The notes: generated by a model not told the origin, from the sequence alone. A stretch of DNA of 64,000 nucleotides from Ferruginibacter sp. (GCA_025963635.1 JAOQAK010000070.1:1-64000), one strand, 5' to 3'. Shown: positions 34,283 to 43,822, counted from the stretch's first letter. Translations and numbers: made by a program.

Positions 34283-36376
34283 TTATTGGTTGTTAATTGT
34301 TGTATTAACCATTGTAACGGAAGCTACCAGTGATATTGCTCTGCCGTTTAGTACTGTTTGAACAGCATTGCCCGGTGTAGAGAAAGTAATTCCAGCTGTG
34401 GAAATGATGGTGCCTGACATAACGCCGCCACCTGCTGCATTGATGGTAGCAGCGCTGCCAACATACCAGAATACATTTTTAGCCGAAGCTCCGTTAATTA
34501 ATAAAACACTGCGGGCGCCTGCAGGTCCGGCAATGCCTACGGTTAAGCCGGCAGCTGTCTGGAATATCCATTGTGCGTTCGGATCACCCTGTCCATCAAG
34601 TGTAAGCGGGCCATTTTGTATCTTGAAAGTTCCACTTGCAGATTTATAAACACCCGGTGCTAACGTTAATCCACCTAATTCACCCGCGCCAGGGTCAATA
34701 CCACCTGGCTTAGATGCAGGAGAAATACTGAGATAGGCTGCGTTTGCATCAAGCAACGCCTTTTGTGCAATCAGAAATGAGGCTGCTGTTCCGGGAGCCG
34801 GTGGAGCAGTAAATATGCCCCCTTTCGAATTGCCCACATTAAGCGGTGTTTCTGTGTAGATGTCGGCTGTTAGTCCATCATGGAAACCTGTTATCAGGCT
34901 CGATGCCGCCGTGGTACCGATACCACCATTGTTAATGACTGTATTCAATCCCTGGTTAGTGATGCCGGCATTTCCTCCGAAGGCCCCGAAATTGAACGCA
35001 GTACCCATGAAAGTAGATGGCAGCAATGTAAAGTTTGCAGTAATGTTTTTATTACCGTTCATGATCACTAATAATGGATTGGCTGAACCCGAAGCATCCC
35101 CACTCCAGGAAGAGAACGTGTAACCTGCGTTAGGCGTTGCTGTTAGCTGCACCGGCGTTCCATAAGTATAGGTTACCTGGTTTGGATTTTTTGCTACGAT
35201 CCCGTTGGTTGCTATCACATTCAATGTATACGTGTTCAATGCAAAATTGGCTACCAAAGTTTTGTTGGACATCAACGGGAATGTATAGGTAGAACTCGTA
35301 GAGAGAATATTGCCATTTTCAGTCCAGTTAACAAAAGTATAACCGGCACTAGGCGTAGCCGTGATCACGACTGAAGTACCCGAAGTATAAGCACCTGAGC
35401 CGGTAGTAGTACCGCCAGCTTGCGGACTTGATGATAATATCAGTGCAAATTGTAATGCTGGAATAATGGTAAAATTCGCAACCAGTGTTTTGTTGGCGGT
35501 TAAAGTAAACTGGTAACTCGAAGCTGTTGAAACGATGTTTCCATTCTCTGTCCAGTTAACGAAAGTATACCCTGGGTTGGGTGATTCTATTACAGTTACT
35601 GCGGTTCCTACATCATAAGATCCGGAACCGAAAGTTGAACCGCCAGCAACTGGATTGGAAGTGACCACTACAGCATATTTTGCAGGAGGAATCACAGTGA
35701 AATTAGCAACCAACGCCCTATTGCCCGACATGGTGAACTGGTAGCTTGGACTGGTGGATACAACAGTGGTAGCACCGCTATCTGTCCAGTTGGTAAATGT
35801 ATAACCTGCCTTTGGTACTGCACTTACAGTTGTTACAGAGCCCTGAGCAAATACCCCTGCTCCTGCAACAGTTCCGCCCGCTGCGAGGTTAGGGGCTACC
35901 GTTACCATTGGAATGGTTGTAAACGTCCACACATAATCATTCACCATTGCAGTCCGGAACTTGTCGGTGACCGAGGTGTTAATGGTGCCGGTATATTTTG
36001 TAAAAGGCAAAAGGGGCACATCAGGTGTGAATGTGAAAATTGTACCGTTTGCTCCCGGTGCTATTTTGCCTGTTATTAATGTAGCGGTAGAAAGCTGTTT
36101 GATTGTGAAACTTGCGCCGGTGATCGTGGCGGGGTTCATATTGGTATTAAAGGTTGCCAATATCACTTTGTTGTAAAGTACATCGACAGCTTTGTCAGCG
36201 GGATCGGTGGAAACTACTACAGGACATGGGTTAACTATCCCCACCTCTTCTGTAACTTTTTTACATCCTGCTGAAAAAACCAACAGTAGTAATAACCAGC
36301 ACCAATTGACATTGAAAATTTTAGAGTAGAACTTAGCTGTCCCCAAAGGGGTACGCTCACCGGGTACATTTTTCAT
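34283..36376 (-). CDS. Lipoprotein with Ig-like domain, four InlB-type B-repeats and a DUF3494 (ice-binding-like) domain
   Basis: 697 residues from an ATG at 36376. The signal ends in a lipobox (LLLLLVFSAGC). A Big_5/SbsA-type Ig domain follows (about 47-153, STDPADKAVDVLYNKVILATF). Four repeats of about 75 residues come next, each with AGYTF.NWT or SWSG and a closing NKTLVANF (about 155-450). The C-terminal 240 residues are DUF3494 (FNFGAFGGNAGITNQG, GAGELGGLTLAPGVYKS, DPNAQWIFQTAAGL, NVFWYVGSAATINA). Characterised DUF3494 proteins are beta-solenoid ice-binding proteins, and some act as adhesins to ice. Here the architecture suggests a surface-exposed adhesin. Ice binding itself is inference. 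Confidence 0.88.
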   Translation of the reverse strand: MKNVPGERTPLGTAKFYSKIFNVNWCWLLLLLVFSAGCKKVTEEVGIVNPCPVVVSTDPADKAVDVLYNKVILATFNTNMNPATITGASFTIKQLSTATLITGKIAPGANGTIFTFTPDVPLLPFTKYTGTINTSVTDKFRTAMVNDYVWTFTTIPMVTVAPNLAAGGTVAGAGVFAQGSVTTVSAVPKAGYTFTNWTDSGATTVVSTSPSYQFTMSGNRALVANFTVIPPAKYAVVVTSNPVAGGSTFGSGSYDVGTAVTVIESPNPGYTFVNWTENGNIVSTASSYQFTLTANKTLVANFTIIPALQFALILSSSPQAGGTTTGSGAYTSGTSVVITATPSAGYTFVNWTENGNILSTSSTYTFPLMSNKTLVANFALNTYTLNVIATNGIVAKNPNQVTYTYGTPVQLTATPNAGYTFSSWSGDASGSANPLLVIMNGNKNITANFTLLPSTFMGTAFNFGAFGGNAGITNQGLNTVINNGGIGTTAASSLITGFHDGLTADIYTETPLNVGNSKGGIFTAPPAPGTAASFLIAQKALLDANAAYLSISPASKPGGIDPGAGELGGLTLAPGVYKSASGTFKIQNGPLTLDGQGDPNAQWIFQTAAGLTVGIAGPAGARSVLLINGASAKNVFWYVGSAATINAAGGGVMSGTIISTAGITFSTPGNAVQTVLNGRAISLVASVTMVNTTINNQ

Positions 36377-36434
36377 GATTAGATTTTAAAAGGTAATTTT
36401 TTTCCCTTGGAGTATAAACGGGATAATTACGATA

Positions 36435-36442
36435 CAAAGCTA
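36435..36442 (-). promoter_or_regulatory. Promoter -7 box of the DUF3494 gene (TAGCTTTG)
   Basis: TAGCTTTG on the minus strand fits TAnnTTTG and lies about 60 bases before the start. A TTG stands 16 bases further upstream. Confidence 0.5.
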
Positions 36443-37639
36443 TGTTAAGATTTCCGGGCAATACTTACAGCTTAGTGTCAATAACTTACATCATTCACAG
36501 ATTTTGTCGTAAGTGTCCGATCGCGTTGTAGAAAGGCTTCTACGGTCTCCCTCTGGCATGCTGCTTTCAGGCAGAATCAACCTGAGTCAAAATTAACCGT
36601 TCAATGTTCGCTGAATGGGCGCTATTTTAAATCATAAGTATTCTTTTAAAGGAAAATTTGATATTGAAATTTCTGGTGTGTTTGACAGATTATAGAGCTA
36701 TGAGGAGTGTATATTGTCCGCGTTTGCTCCATAGATTTGCACTCTGTACCACCATTATCTTCAACTTCAATTAGAGTCGCTATAAAGGGGTTCTGTTGTA
36801 AAAAAGTTAGCGTAGCGATTCCAAACAGGAGTAAATCAATGCACCACGGAGGATGGTTCGATTAAATTACCTGTTGATTTATACAATGGACATCATTAAT
36901 AAAATATCGTGAATTGTAGCCGTGGAGCGGATTCCAGGCGAGGCGGCTAACTTTTGCCATAATTAAACAGTCTATAAGTTAGCCCTGCGTATATAAAAGC
37001 CTCCCTTACTTTTGCAGAAGAAAGGGAGGCAAGTGAATCGAAATAGGAAGCAATCAATCGTTAGTGAACGCAAATATAATGTGTGGGAAGTTAAACACGC
37101 AAATTAATTTAACAGTTTAATAATATTAAGATTTTCATATAGCAAGCAATCGTTAAAGTCCTTCCGTTTCTACGGAAGGACTATTTTTTTGTCCGGAAAT
37201 AACCCACATTCCGGGGCGCTGGAAATCTTTTAGATACTTTCAACCGGCGCTTAAAATAAGCGCCTCATTTAAATATTATACATCTACACTGGTTCAATAT
37301 TGTTTACCCGCCTTTCAGTTCAGATTTTTACGTAAGTTTAGAACTTCTGTTTTGGGCTGTGGGTTTGGTCTAAAGAACTCATATCATTAGTAGCTTTTTT
37401 ACATCCATCGTTTTTCCCACTTACTGAGGGTCATTAAACCGAATTTGCCTCTGCTTAATAATTAATTTGTAGCACACTTATAAATGAGCTTTGAATGCGC
37501 CACTAGTTTATTACCTTTCTCTATAAATATAACCTCAGGAGGACTTTCTAATTGAGTCGATTCAACGCTCATACATCATACATGTAATTTGTAAATTTCT
37601 TTCATCAAATTAAAGCTATTTGCAAAATGGGTTAACCTA
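36443..37639. other. ~1.2-kb gene-free interval containing four perfect hairpins
   Basis: No ORF of recognisable content exists here. Perfect inverted repeats occur at 36945-36953/36976-36984 (GGCTAACTT), 36999-37007/37022-37030 (GCCTCCCTT), 37157-37167/37172-37182 (AGTCCTTCCGT) and 37246-37253/37257-37264 (GGCGCTTA). The third is a canonical plus-strand terminator. A TAGATTTG box (36731-36738), matching the promoter consensus, lies upstream on the plus strand. This is compatible with a non-coding transcript of up to about 450 bases, but nothing identifies a known RNA family. Confidence 0.4.
37157..37190 (+). terminator. Orphan intrinsic terminator
   Basis: A perfect 11-bp stem AGTCCTTCCGT/ACGGAAGGACT with loop TTCT is followed by ATTTTTTT. 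No plus-strand gene precedes it for more than 9 kb. The nearest genes upstream are all on the minus strand. Confidence 0.8.
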
Positions 37640-37825
37640 TTGGGCACTATCAGCGGATTCATTTATTTACTGGCGCAAGCTGATTTATTTGCAACGGTGA
37701 TACCGGGCTTTCCCGTATGGGATATAGCAGGTTTTATTGCCAGTACACTGTGGTTGATTTGGCTTCTGATTATCGGAACCAGGTTTCTTAAGATGAAAAC
37801 CTCGCTCATAGCAGAGCCCCGGTGA
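37640..37825 (+). pseudogene. Fragment of an unidentified membrane protein
   Basis: The frame has no ATG. It begins near a TTG and can be read back to about 37600 (LFAKWVNLLGTISGF) before a stop. Two hydrophobic segments are visible (TISGFIYLLAQADLFATVI and IAGFIASTLWLIWLLIIG), ending in a short basic tail. It looks like the C-terminal piece of a polytopic membrane protein. I do not recognise the family. The lack of a credible start and its place in a decayed block favour a relic. Confidence 0.3.
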
Positions 37826-37984
37826 ACAAGGCGAAGTATTTGTGTGTTACATTTAACAAAGCCTACAAAGTGAAGAGCAGCATGCTGAAATATAGGAGGA
37901 TAGCTAAATCGAAATTCAGGTGCTTCCCCTTGCCATTTGCCTGTCGTAAAAACCTGGGTTCATTATCGAATTGAAATTTAAATA

Positions 37985-38560
37985 ATGAGAAAGCTAATAT
38001 TAGAAGAATGGATGTCGCTGGATGGTTATGTTGCCGATAAAAATGGCCAGTTAGATTTTTTTACAAACCTCACCCCGGAACAAAATACATATTCTGATGC
38101 TGATCAGTTAAAATTTCTGGAAACAATTGATACAATATTATTAGGACGGATAACTTATGAGCTGTTCGTGGATTTTTGGCCTGGTGCGACCATAGACGAA
38201 GAAGTAATTGCAGATAAATTGAACGGGACTAAGAAGCTTGTTTTTTCTAATACCATTACAAAAGCTCCATGGGGACAATGGGCCGAAGCCGGAATAATTT
38301 CCGGTGACGCAGTTGCCGAAATCAAAAAACTGAAAGCACTACCGGGGAAAAATATGGTTATGTGGGGAAGCATTTCAGTAGCTCAGTCTTTTATGAGAGA
38401 AAATCTAATAGATGAATATCATATTCAACTTTGCCCGGTGTTAACAGGCGGCGGACGAAGCCTTTTTCCAGAACAAATGAATCTTACTAAATTAAAGATT
38501 CTGGAACTTAGAAAATATAATACAGGTACTGTCTTTTTAAATTATGAGCCGATCAAATAG
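37985..38560 (+). CDS. Dihydrofolate reductase-like / RibD C-terminal domain protein
   Basis: 191 residues from an ATG at 37985. The RibD_C/DHFR-like fold shows RKLILEEWMSLDGYVADKNGQLDFF at the N-terminus, DTILLGRITYELFVDFWP, KLVFSNTITKAPWGQWAEAGIISG, MVMWGSISVAQSFMRENLIDEYHIQLCPVLTGGGRSLFPEQ and a closing strand. This is the YwjB/YyaP-type group of stand-alone proteins found widely in Bacteroidota, probably NADPH-binding reductases of unknown substrate. It is not the folate-cycle FolA. The frame is intact, unlike its neighbours. No promoter box matching TAnnTTTG was found just upstream. Confidence 0.87.
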   Translation: MRKLILEEWMSLDGYVADKNGQLDFFTNLTPEQNTYSDADQLKFLETIDTILLGRITYELFVDFWPGATIDEEVIADKLNGTKKLVFSNTITKAPWGQWAEAGIISGDAVAEIKKLKALPGKNMVMWGSISVAQSFMRENLIDEYHIQLCPVLTGGGRSLFPEQMNLTKLKILELRKYNTGTVFLNYEPIK

Positions 38561-38698
38561 CATTGCATGCCTCAATAAATGCAATATCTCTTCATAATAC
38601 TCATAGAAATTTTCATGCACCAGCTGAAAGACCAAGCACTTTGGCCGCCCTGCTTTTCTATTGAAAATAGTTTGCATAAATTGTCTTAAAGTTTACAC

Positions 38699-39262
38699 AT
38701 GACAAAAGGAAGAGTAGAAGCATTCAGCGATGGTGTATTAGCAATAATCATCACCATCATGGTGTTGGAATTAAGGCCGCCGCATACAGATACCATCGAT
38801 TCACTAAAACCATTGTGGCCGGTACTGCTTAGTTATATCTTAAGTTTTATCAATATTGGCATCTATTGGAATAATCATCATCACATGTTCCAGGCAACAC
38901 AAAAAGTGAACGGAACCGTTTTGTGGAGCAATACACATTTGCTTTTTTGGCTTTCACTTATTCCCTTTGTCACAGCATGGATGGGAGAAAATCATTTCAC
39001 CACAATACCCGTTGCCTTATATGGCTGTGTACTTTGGATGTGTGGTTTTGCTTAATATATTCTTGCCCATTGCCTGAAGCACCTGCATGGAAAAGGTACA
39101 GCATTTTCCGAAGCATTAGGAAATGACCGGAAGGGAAAATTATCACTGGTATTTTACGGGTTGGGCATAGGTTTATCCTTTATTCATCCGCTGCTTGGTT
39201 TCTCGTCCTATGTATTGGTAACGCTCATTTGGCTTGTTCCAGATAAAAGATTTGAAAACTGA
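38699..39262 (+). pseudogene. TMEM175-type (DUF1211) potassium channel protein with an in-frame stop
   Basis: From an ATG at 38699 the protein begins MTKGRVEAFSDGVLAIIITIMVLEL, the signature FSDGVxAI helix of bacterial TMEM175. It continues through NIGIYWNNHHHMF to WMCGFA, where TAA at 39053-39055 interrupts it. The same frame then continues with YILAHCLKHLHGKGTAFSEALG and further helices to a natural stop at 39260-39262. The complete protein would have 187 residues, the normal length. Changing one base of the stop (for example to TAT) restores it. It may be a recent nonsense mutation or a base error. Confidence 0.83.
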
Positions 39263-39930
39263 TCGAATGAAGAGGAAAAAATTCCACTAAAAATCTAATT
39301 GGTATAAACCAGCTTAATCTATTCTAAAAAAAATTTCCCTGGGCTTCATAATCCTCAAAATTGTTGACAGATCCCCGTTATTAGCAGGCTGTGTAGCAGG
39401 TTTCCATGTTGTCGTATTCTTAATATTATTCAAACGGTTGTTTACGTCATGACTGGATGTACTCAGTAAACCGCGATGATTGACTATAAAAAGTTTCCTG
39501 AAAAAGTACAAATCAGGAAGACAAAAGGTGAAAAAATTATTTGATCAAATGTGTGATCAGTTAATCTAAAACGCAATTAATCAAACCTTTATGCCTACAA
39601 TACTTGCCTGGCTACCTTTTGGGGGCTTCTGACTGGAAGAAAGGTCCGGCTTCTGTAGGAACTGCCGGCCGGCTATCAAATTTAAAAATGCTGGTCCTAA
39701 ATACTAAAATCCATAACTTTATAATTCTTTAAAATTCAATCCATCTTATCTCAATTCTATTTAATGACTCGCCTGTCACCGTCCCTCAATGATTTATCCG
39801 ACAATTGGTACGAGGTTACGTTGATTATAATTTTAAGCCATATTATTTATTTACGCCAAACCTCCGATACAAAATAGTTATCATATCTGCAAAAGCAGAC
39901 ATAGCCAATCCACTAAGAAAAATTTAATCC
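39263..39930. other. Gene-free stretch before the large kinase gene
   Basis: A minus-strand ORF at 39314-39511 without recognisable similarity or ribosome-binding site is the longest open frame. No repeat array, terminator or clear promoter box was found. The region may hold further relic sequence beyond recognition. Confidence 0.35.
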
Positions 39931-42900
39931 TTGAAAAAAAATTCAACCGTTATCCCCACAGGCATAAGCCTGATCACCATTACAATAGGATTTCTTGTAT
40001 TAGCCGGATGGATATTTAATATCCCTGCTTTGACGAGTGTATTGCCTGGAATTAGCAGTATGAAATTCAATACTGCTATCTGCTTCATTCTTTGCGGTTT
40101 TACTTTTTACATGCTGGAGACATCTGCTGGTGACGAATCCCGGAAAAAAGTAGTTTCGGTTTGTGCATGGATTATTTTGGCTGCAGGCATGTTGCATTTG
40201 TCAGAATACCTGCTGAGGTGGAACGCAGGTATTGATGAATTTTTCTGGAAAGAAAGGCCGGAAACTATTGACACCACCTATCCCGGGCGGATGAGCGTGA
40301 TCACTGCCATTCATTTTACGCTACTGGGTTTTATTTTCCTCATGCTTGGTGAAAAAAAATATCACTGGCTAATACAGGTTTTCCTTGTTGCGATGGTTCC
40401 GGCTTCACTATTGGTAACATTCAGTCGTCTTTTTGGCGCAAGTTTTTTAGACTCCATTCCTTACCTAAGTACTATGGCACTAAACACGTCCATATTATTT
40501 ATTTTGCTTTGCCTGGGTATTTTTTTCAGTTCGCGGCTTGGTTATTTCCAGATTCCTTTCATGAAAAAAATAATAAGTTTTTTTGTAATGATATTCGTGG
40601 TTCGAACCATCATCTTTTTTGCCATCAATAAAAATAATGAGCAAACTGCTAACAAGTACAAATGGCTGAAACATAGCCATGAACTATTACTGATGACAGA
40701 ACAGGTGAATACCCAGTGCAATAAAATCCAGGGCGACATAAGGGGATATATAATAACCGGCGAAGAAAGCTACCCGTTGCTTATCGATAATGCCACAGAT
40801 AGTATTCACAACATTCTTAGCCGCCTCACTACAATACCAAAAGATCATACCGGTCAGCAAATGAGGACTGATACACTTCAAAAATATTTGCAAGCTTTTA
40901 TCAGCAATCAAAAGGAATTGGTAAACATCCGCAGGAATAAGGGATTTGAAGCGGCACAAAAAATCATGTTGAATGGCAAGGCGAAATTATTATCCAACAA
41001 GGTGCAATCAATCATCTCAGCCATTGGCCGGGACGAGAACCAAATGCTGGCAAAACGAAAAACCGATGACGAACAACGTATTTACAATTCTACGAGAATT
41101 TTCACCTTGTTCCAGGTAATCTTTTTTTTGATAATGCTGGCTGCTGTTAAACTGATTTATAATAACGTAAAATATAGGAACAAGGTAGAAGCCGCCCTTC
41201 AAAAAAGTTTAAAAGATATTTCAGATTACAAATACGCCCTGGATCAATCATCCATAGTAGCCATTACCGATGAAAATGGAATCATCAAACAGGTAAATGA
41301 CAACTTCTGTGAAATTTCAAAATATGAAAGAGAGGAATTAATCGGGCAGGACTTTCGCATACTCAATGCAGGCTTTCACCCTAAAGAATTTATCCGTGAT
41401 CTGTGGGAAACGATTACCAACGGAAAAGTGTGGAGAGGTGAAATAAAAAACATAGCCAAAGACGGAACCTTTAATTGGGTAGATACCACTATTGTTCCTT
41501 TCCTGAACGAACAAGGTAAACCTTATCAATACCTCGCCCTGCGCTCAAACATTACACACCGAAAAGCGCTGGAAGCTGAAATAAGCCAGTTTAACGAGGC
41601 ATTGCAAAAAAAGGTGGAGGAAAAAACCAAGGAAGTAATTGATAAAGAGCAACAATACAGGTTCCTCCTTCAAAACATGCAGGAAGGTATACAAGTTATC
41701 GGCTACGACTGGAAGTACCTCTTTGTAAACAATACTGTGCTGCTGCAGGCCAATTTTCCGAATGAAGAATGGACAGGTTGTACCATAATGGAAAAATACC
41801 CCGTTAATGAAAACCCGGAATTTTTTAAAGTACTGCGTCGATGTATGAAGGAACGCAACCCGGAAATTTTTGAAACTGAATTTGCATTTCTGAACGGTGC
41901 CAGAGAATGGGTTGAATTGAGTATTCAGCCTGTACCCGAAGGCCTCTTCATTCTTTCGATGGATATTACAAAACGCAAAAAAGCGGAAATAGCTCTTGCC
42001 GAAAGTGAAAACTATCTCAGAACAATAATTCAAGTGGAACCAGATTGTGTAAACCTGTTGGATGCAAATGGCGCCATCCAGGAAATGAATCATGCAGGGC
42101 TTGCTATGGTTGAGGCTGATGACCTGCAACAGCTAAAAGGAAAACCAATTTTGGATATCATTGATGCCCCTTATCGTGTAGCATATGAAGCGCTGATACA
42201 AAATGTTTTTAAAGGAATCTCCGGGGAAATGGAATTTGAAATAACCGGGTTAAAAGGCATTCACCGATGGCTGGAAACGCATGCTGTTCCGCTAAAAAAC
42301 ACTACCGGACAGATTATTTCCCTTCTGAGTGTATCGCGGGATATTACCGAACAAAAAAAATCTGCGGAAGCCATTAAAGCCTATGGGCAACAATTGGAAC
42401 TGATATACAATACCACAAAAGATGTTATTTTCCTTATTTCCGTTGAAGATGATCAGCACTATTTTACTTCCGTGAATAAAGCGTTCCTTGTTGCTACCGG
42501 GCTAACAAAAGAACAGGTAGTGGGTAAATTAGTTAACGAGGTAATACCGGAGTCATCCCTCTCAATGGTACGGGATAATTTTCGTAAGGCCATCTTAAAG
42601 AAGAAAACCGTTCAATGGGAAGAAATATCTAATTACCCGGCGGGCCGTAAAATAGGTGTTGCAACCATTACTCCTGTTTTTAATGACCAGGGGATTTGTA
42701 AGATGCTGGTAGGTGGAGTGCACGACATTACCTTTATAAGAAAGGCGAAGGAGGATATTGAGCAAATGAATAAAATGCTCGAAAAAAAAGCGGCAGAGTT
42801 GCAGGTATCCAACACAGAACTGGAGCGCTTTGCATACATCGCCTCCCACGATATGCAGGAACCCCTGCGCATGGTGAGTAGCTTTTTAAATTTACTGGAA

Positions 42901-43491
42901 AAAAGAATGGATGGAAAGCTGGATGAAACCACGAAAAAATACATCCATTTCGCAGTAGATGGATCCGAAAAGATGAGACAACTGATACAGGACCTGTTGA
43001 AATATGCAAGGGTGGGTACCAATAGGGAAGATTTTGTTGCTACTGATCTTATGCAGATAATGGAATACACCACCCGGGTACTGGAAGAAAACATTAAAAC
43101 CAGCCGGGCCGTAATCACCTTAAAGCCTATGCCGGTTATTACAACCAATCAAACACTTTTTGGCCAGTTGTTTGTAAACCTTATCAATAATGCAATTAAA
43201 TACCATAACGGCATACAACCCGAAATTGAAATAGGTTGTACCGAAGAAACGGTTCATCATATTTTTTATGTTAAGGATAATGGCATTGGCATTGACCCGA
43301 AATTCTTTGATAAGATTTTCAATATTTTTCATCGCCTGCATAGCAAAACTGAATATTCAGGTACGGGTATCGGCCTGGCTATCTGCAAAAAAATTGTGGA
43401 AATTCATAACGGCAAAATATGGGTTGAGTCGGAAACAGGTAAAGGAAGCACGTTTTATTTTTCCATCCCAAAACAAGCTGCTACAATATGA
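39931..43491 (+). CDS. Hybrid-length sensor histidine kinase: membrane domain, CHASE3, four PAS, HisKA, HATPase
   Basis: 1186 residues from a TTG at 39931. No ATG fits before the first helix. About six or seven membrane helices lie at 9-235 and resemble a MASE-type sensor. A CHASE3-like four-helix domain (about 240-395) and another helix follow. PAS/PAC modules lie at about 430-545, 570-690, 695-815 and 825-945, the first with ITDENGIIKQVNDNFCEIS. The HisKA helix has the acceptor His in ERFAYIASHDMQEPLRMVSSFL. The HATPase domain has NLINNAIKYHN, VKDNGIGIDPKFFDKIF and GTGIGLAICKKIVEIHNGKIWV. No receiver domain or regulator gene is adjacent. Confidence 0.92.
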   Translation: MKKNSTVIPTGISLITITIGFLVLAGWIFNIPALTSVLPGISSMKFNTAICFILCGFTFYMLETSAGDESRKKVVSVCAWIILAAGMLHLSEYLLRWNAGIDEFFWKERPETIDTTYPGRMSVITAIHFTLLGFIFLMLGEKKYHWLIQVFLVAMVPASLLVTFSRLFGASFLDSIPYLSTMALNTSILFILLCLGIFFSSRLGYFQIPFMKKIISFFVMIFVVRTIIFFAINKNNEQTANKYKWLKHSHELLLMTEQVNTQCNKIQGDIRGYIITGEESYPLLIDNATDSIHNILSRLTTIPKDHTGQQMRTDTLQKYLQAFISNQKELVNIRRNKGFEAAQKIMLNGKAKLLSNKVQSIISAIGRDENQMLAKRKTDDEQRIYNSTRIFTLFQVIFFLIMLAAVKLIYNNVKYRNKVEAALQKSLKDISDYKYALDQSSIVAITDENGIIKQVNDNFCEISKYEREELIGQDFRILNAGFHPKEFIRDLWETITNGKVWRGEIKNIAKDGTFNWVDTTIVPFLNEQGKPYQYLALRSNITHRKALEAEISQFNEALQKKVEEKTKEVIDKEQQYRFLLQNMQEGIQVIGYDWKYLFVNNTVLLQANFPNEEWTGCTIMEKYPVNENPEFFKVLRRCMKERNPEIFETEFAFLNGAREWVELSIQPVPEGLFILSMDITKRKKAEIALAESENYLRTIIQVEPDCVNLLDANGAIQEMNHAGLAMVEADDLQQLKGKPILDIIDAPYRVAYEALIQNVFKGISGEMEFEITGLKGIHRWLETHAVPLKNTTGQIISLLSVSRDITEQKKSAEAIKAYGQQLELIYNTTKDVIFLISVEDDQHYFTSVNKAFLVATGLTKEQVVGKLVNEVIPESSLSMVRDNFRKAILKKKTVQWEEISNYPAGRKIGVATITPVFNDQGICKMLVGGVHDITFIRKAKEDIEQMNKMLEKKAAELQVSNTELERFAYIASHDMQEPLRMVSSFLNLLEKRMDGKLDETTKKYIHFAVDGSEKMRQLIQDLLKYARVGTNREDFVATDLMQIMEYTTRVLEENIKTSRAVITLKPMPVITTNQTLFGQLFVNLINNAIKYHNGIQPEIEIGCTEETVHHIFYVKDNGIGIDPKFFDKIFNIFHRLHSKTEYSGTGIGLAICKKIVEIHNGKIWVESETGKGSTFYFSIPKQAATI

Positions 43492-43702
43492 TGAATGAAA
43501 AAACATTTTATTGAGAAAACCAATAAAGTTGATAAAGCACTGTTAGTAGGGACCGTAAGATGCCAAAATAGTTAATGACAGCAGGTTGCCAAAGGTGAAG
43601 AAGAAATGCCGGAGGTTGGGATTTTATTTTTTAATGCTAACTCCCGCGTGACGACATTTCTATCGCGATTTGCTGAATTATTTGATGGCAACCCGAGAAT
43701 GC

Positions 43703-43737
43703 AAAAAGCCCGCAAACTCAACGTTTGCGGGCTTTCC
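43703..43737 (-). terminator. Intrinsic terminator downstream of tRNA-Lys
   Basis: A perfect 13-bp stem AAAGCCCGCAAAC/GTTTGCGGGCTTT (43705-43717 and 43723-43735) with loop TCAAC lies 13 bases beyond the tRNA 3' end on the minus strand. The end of the stem supplies the T-run. Confidence 0.85.
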
Positions 43738-43749
43738 TGTTTTGAAATG

Positions 43750-43822
43750 TGAACTGGCTGGGACTCGAACCCAGGACCCATACATTAAAAGTGTATTGCT
43801 CTACCAACTGAGCTACCAATTC
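43750..43822 (-). tRNA. tRNA-Lys (anticodon UUU)
   Basis: On the minus strand the acceptor arms GAATTGG and CCAGTTC pair (one G-T). The D arm is GCTC...GAGC. The anticodon stem ATACA/TGTAT encloses the loop CTTTTAA with anticodon TTT. The T arm is CTGGG-TTCGAGT-CCCAG. The discriminator is A. The CCA end is not encoded. Length is 73 bases. It is a single gene with its own terminator and no neighbouring tRNA. Confidence 0.96.

Noticed and set aside
32232..36376. The DUF3494/OmpA pair as a type IX secretion substrate system
   Set aside because: No C-terminal T9SS sorting domain is visible in either protein, and no por/gld genes are present.
28400..39262. Decayed block as a prophage or integrative element
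   Set aside because: No integrase, transposase, phage gene or flanking direct repeat was found, and the tRNA at 43.7 kb is not at its border.
39314..39511. 65-codon minus-strand ORF in the gap before the kinase gene
   Set aside because: No similarity recognised, no ATG-based start supported and no ribosome-binding site; not called as a gene.
41545..42129. 194-codon minus-strand ORF inside the large kinase gene
   Set aside because: Antisense shadow of a region with clear PAS homology; composition is Phe/Cys-rich, as expected from reverse reading.
42633..43148. 171-codon minus-strand ORF inside the large kinase gene
   Set aside because: Antisense to the HisKA region; no independent evidence.
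43572..43781. ORFs overlapping tRNA-Lys and its terminator
   Set aside because: The cloverleaf and terminator explain the sequence fully.
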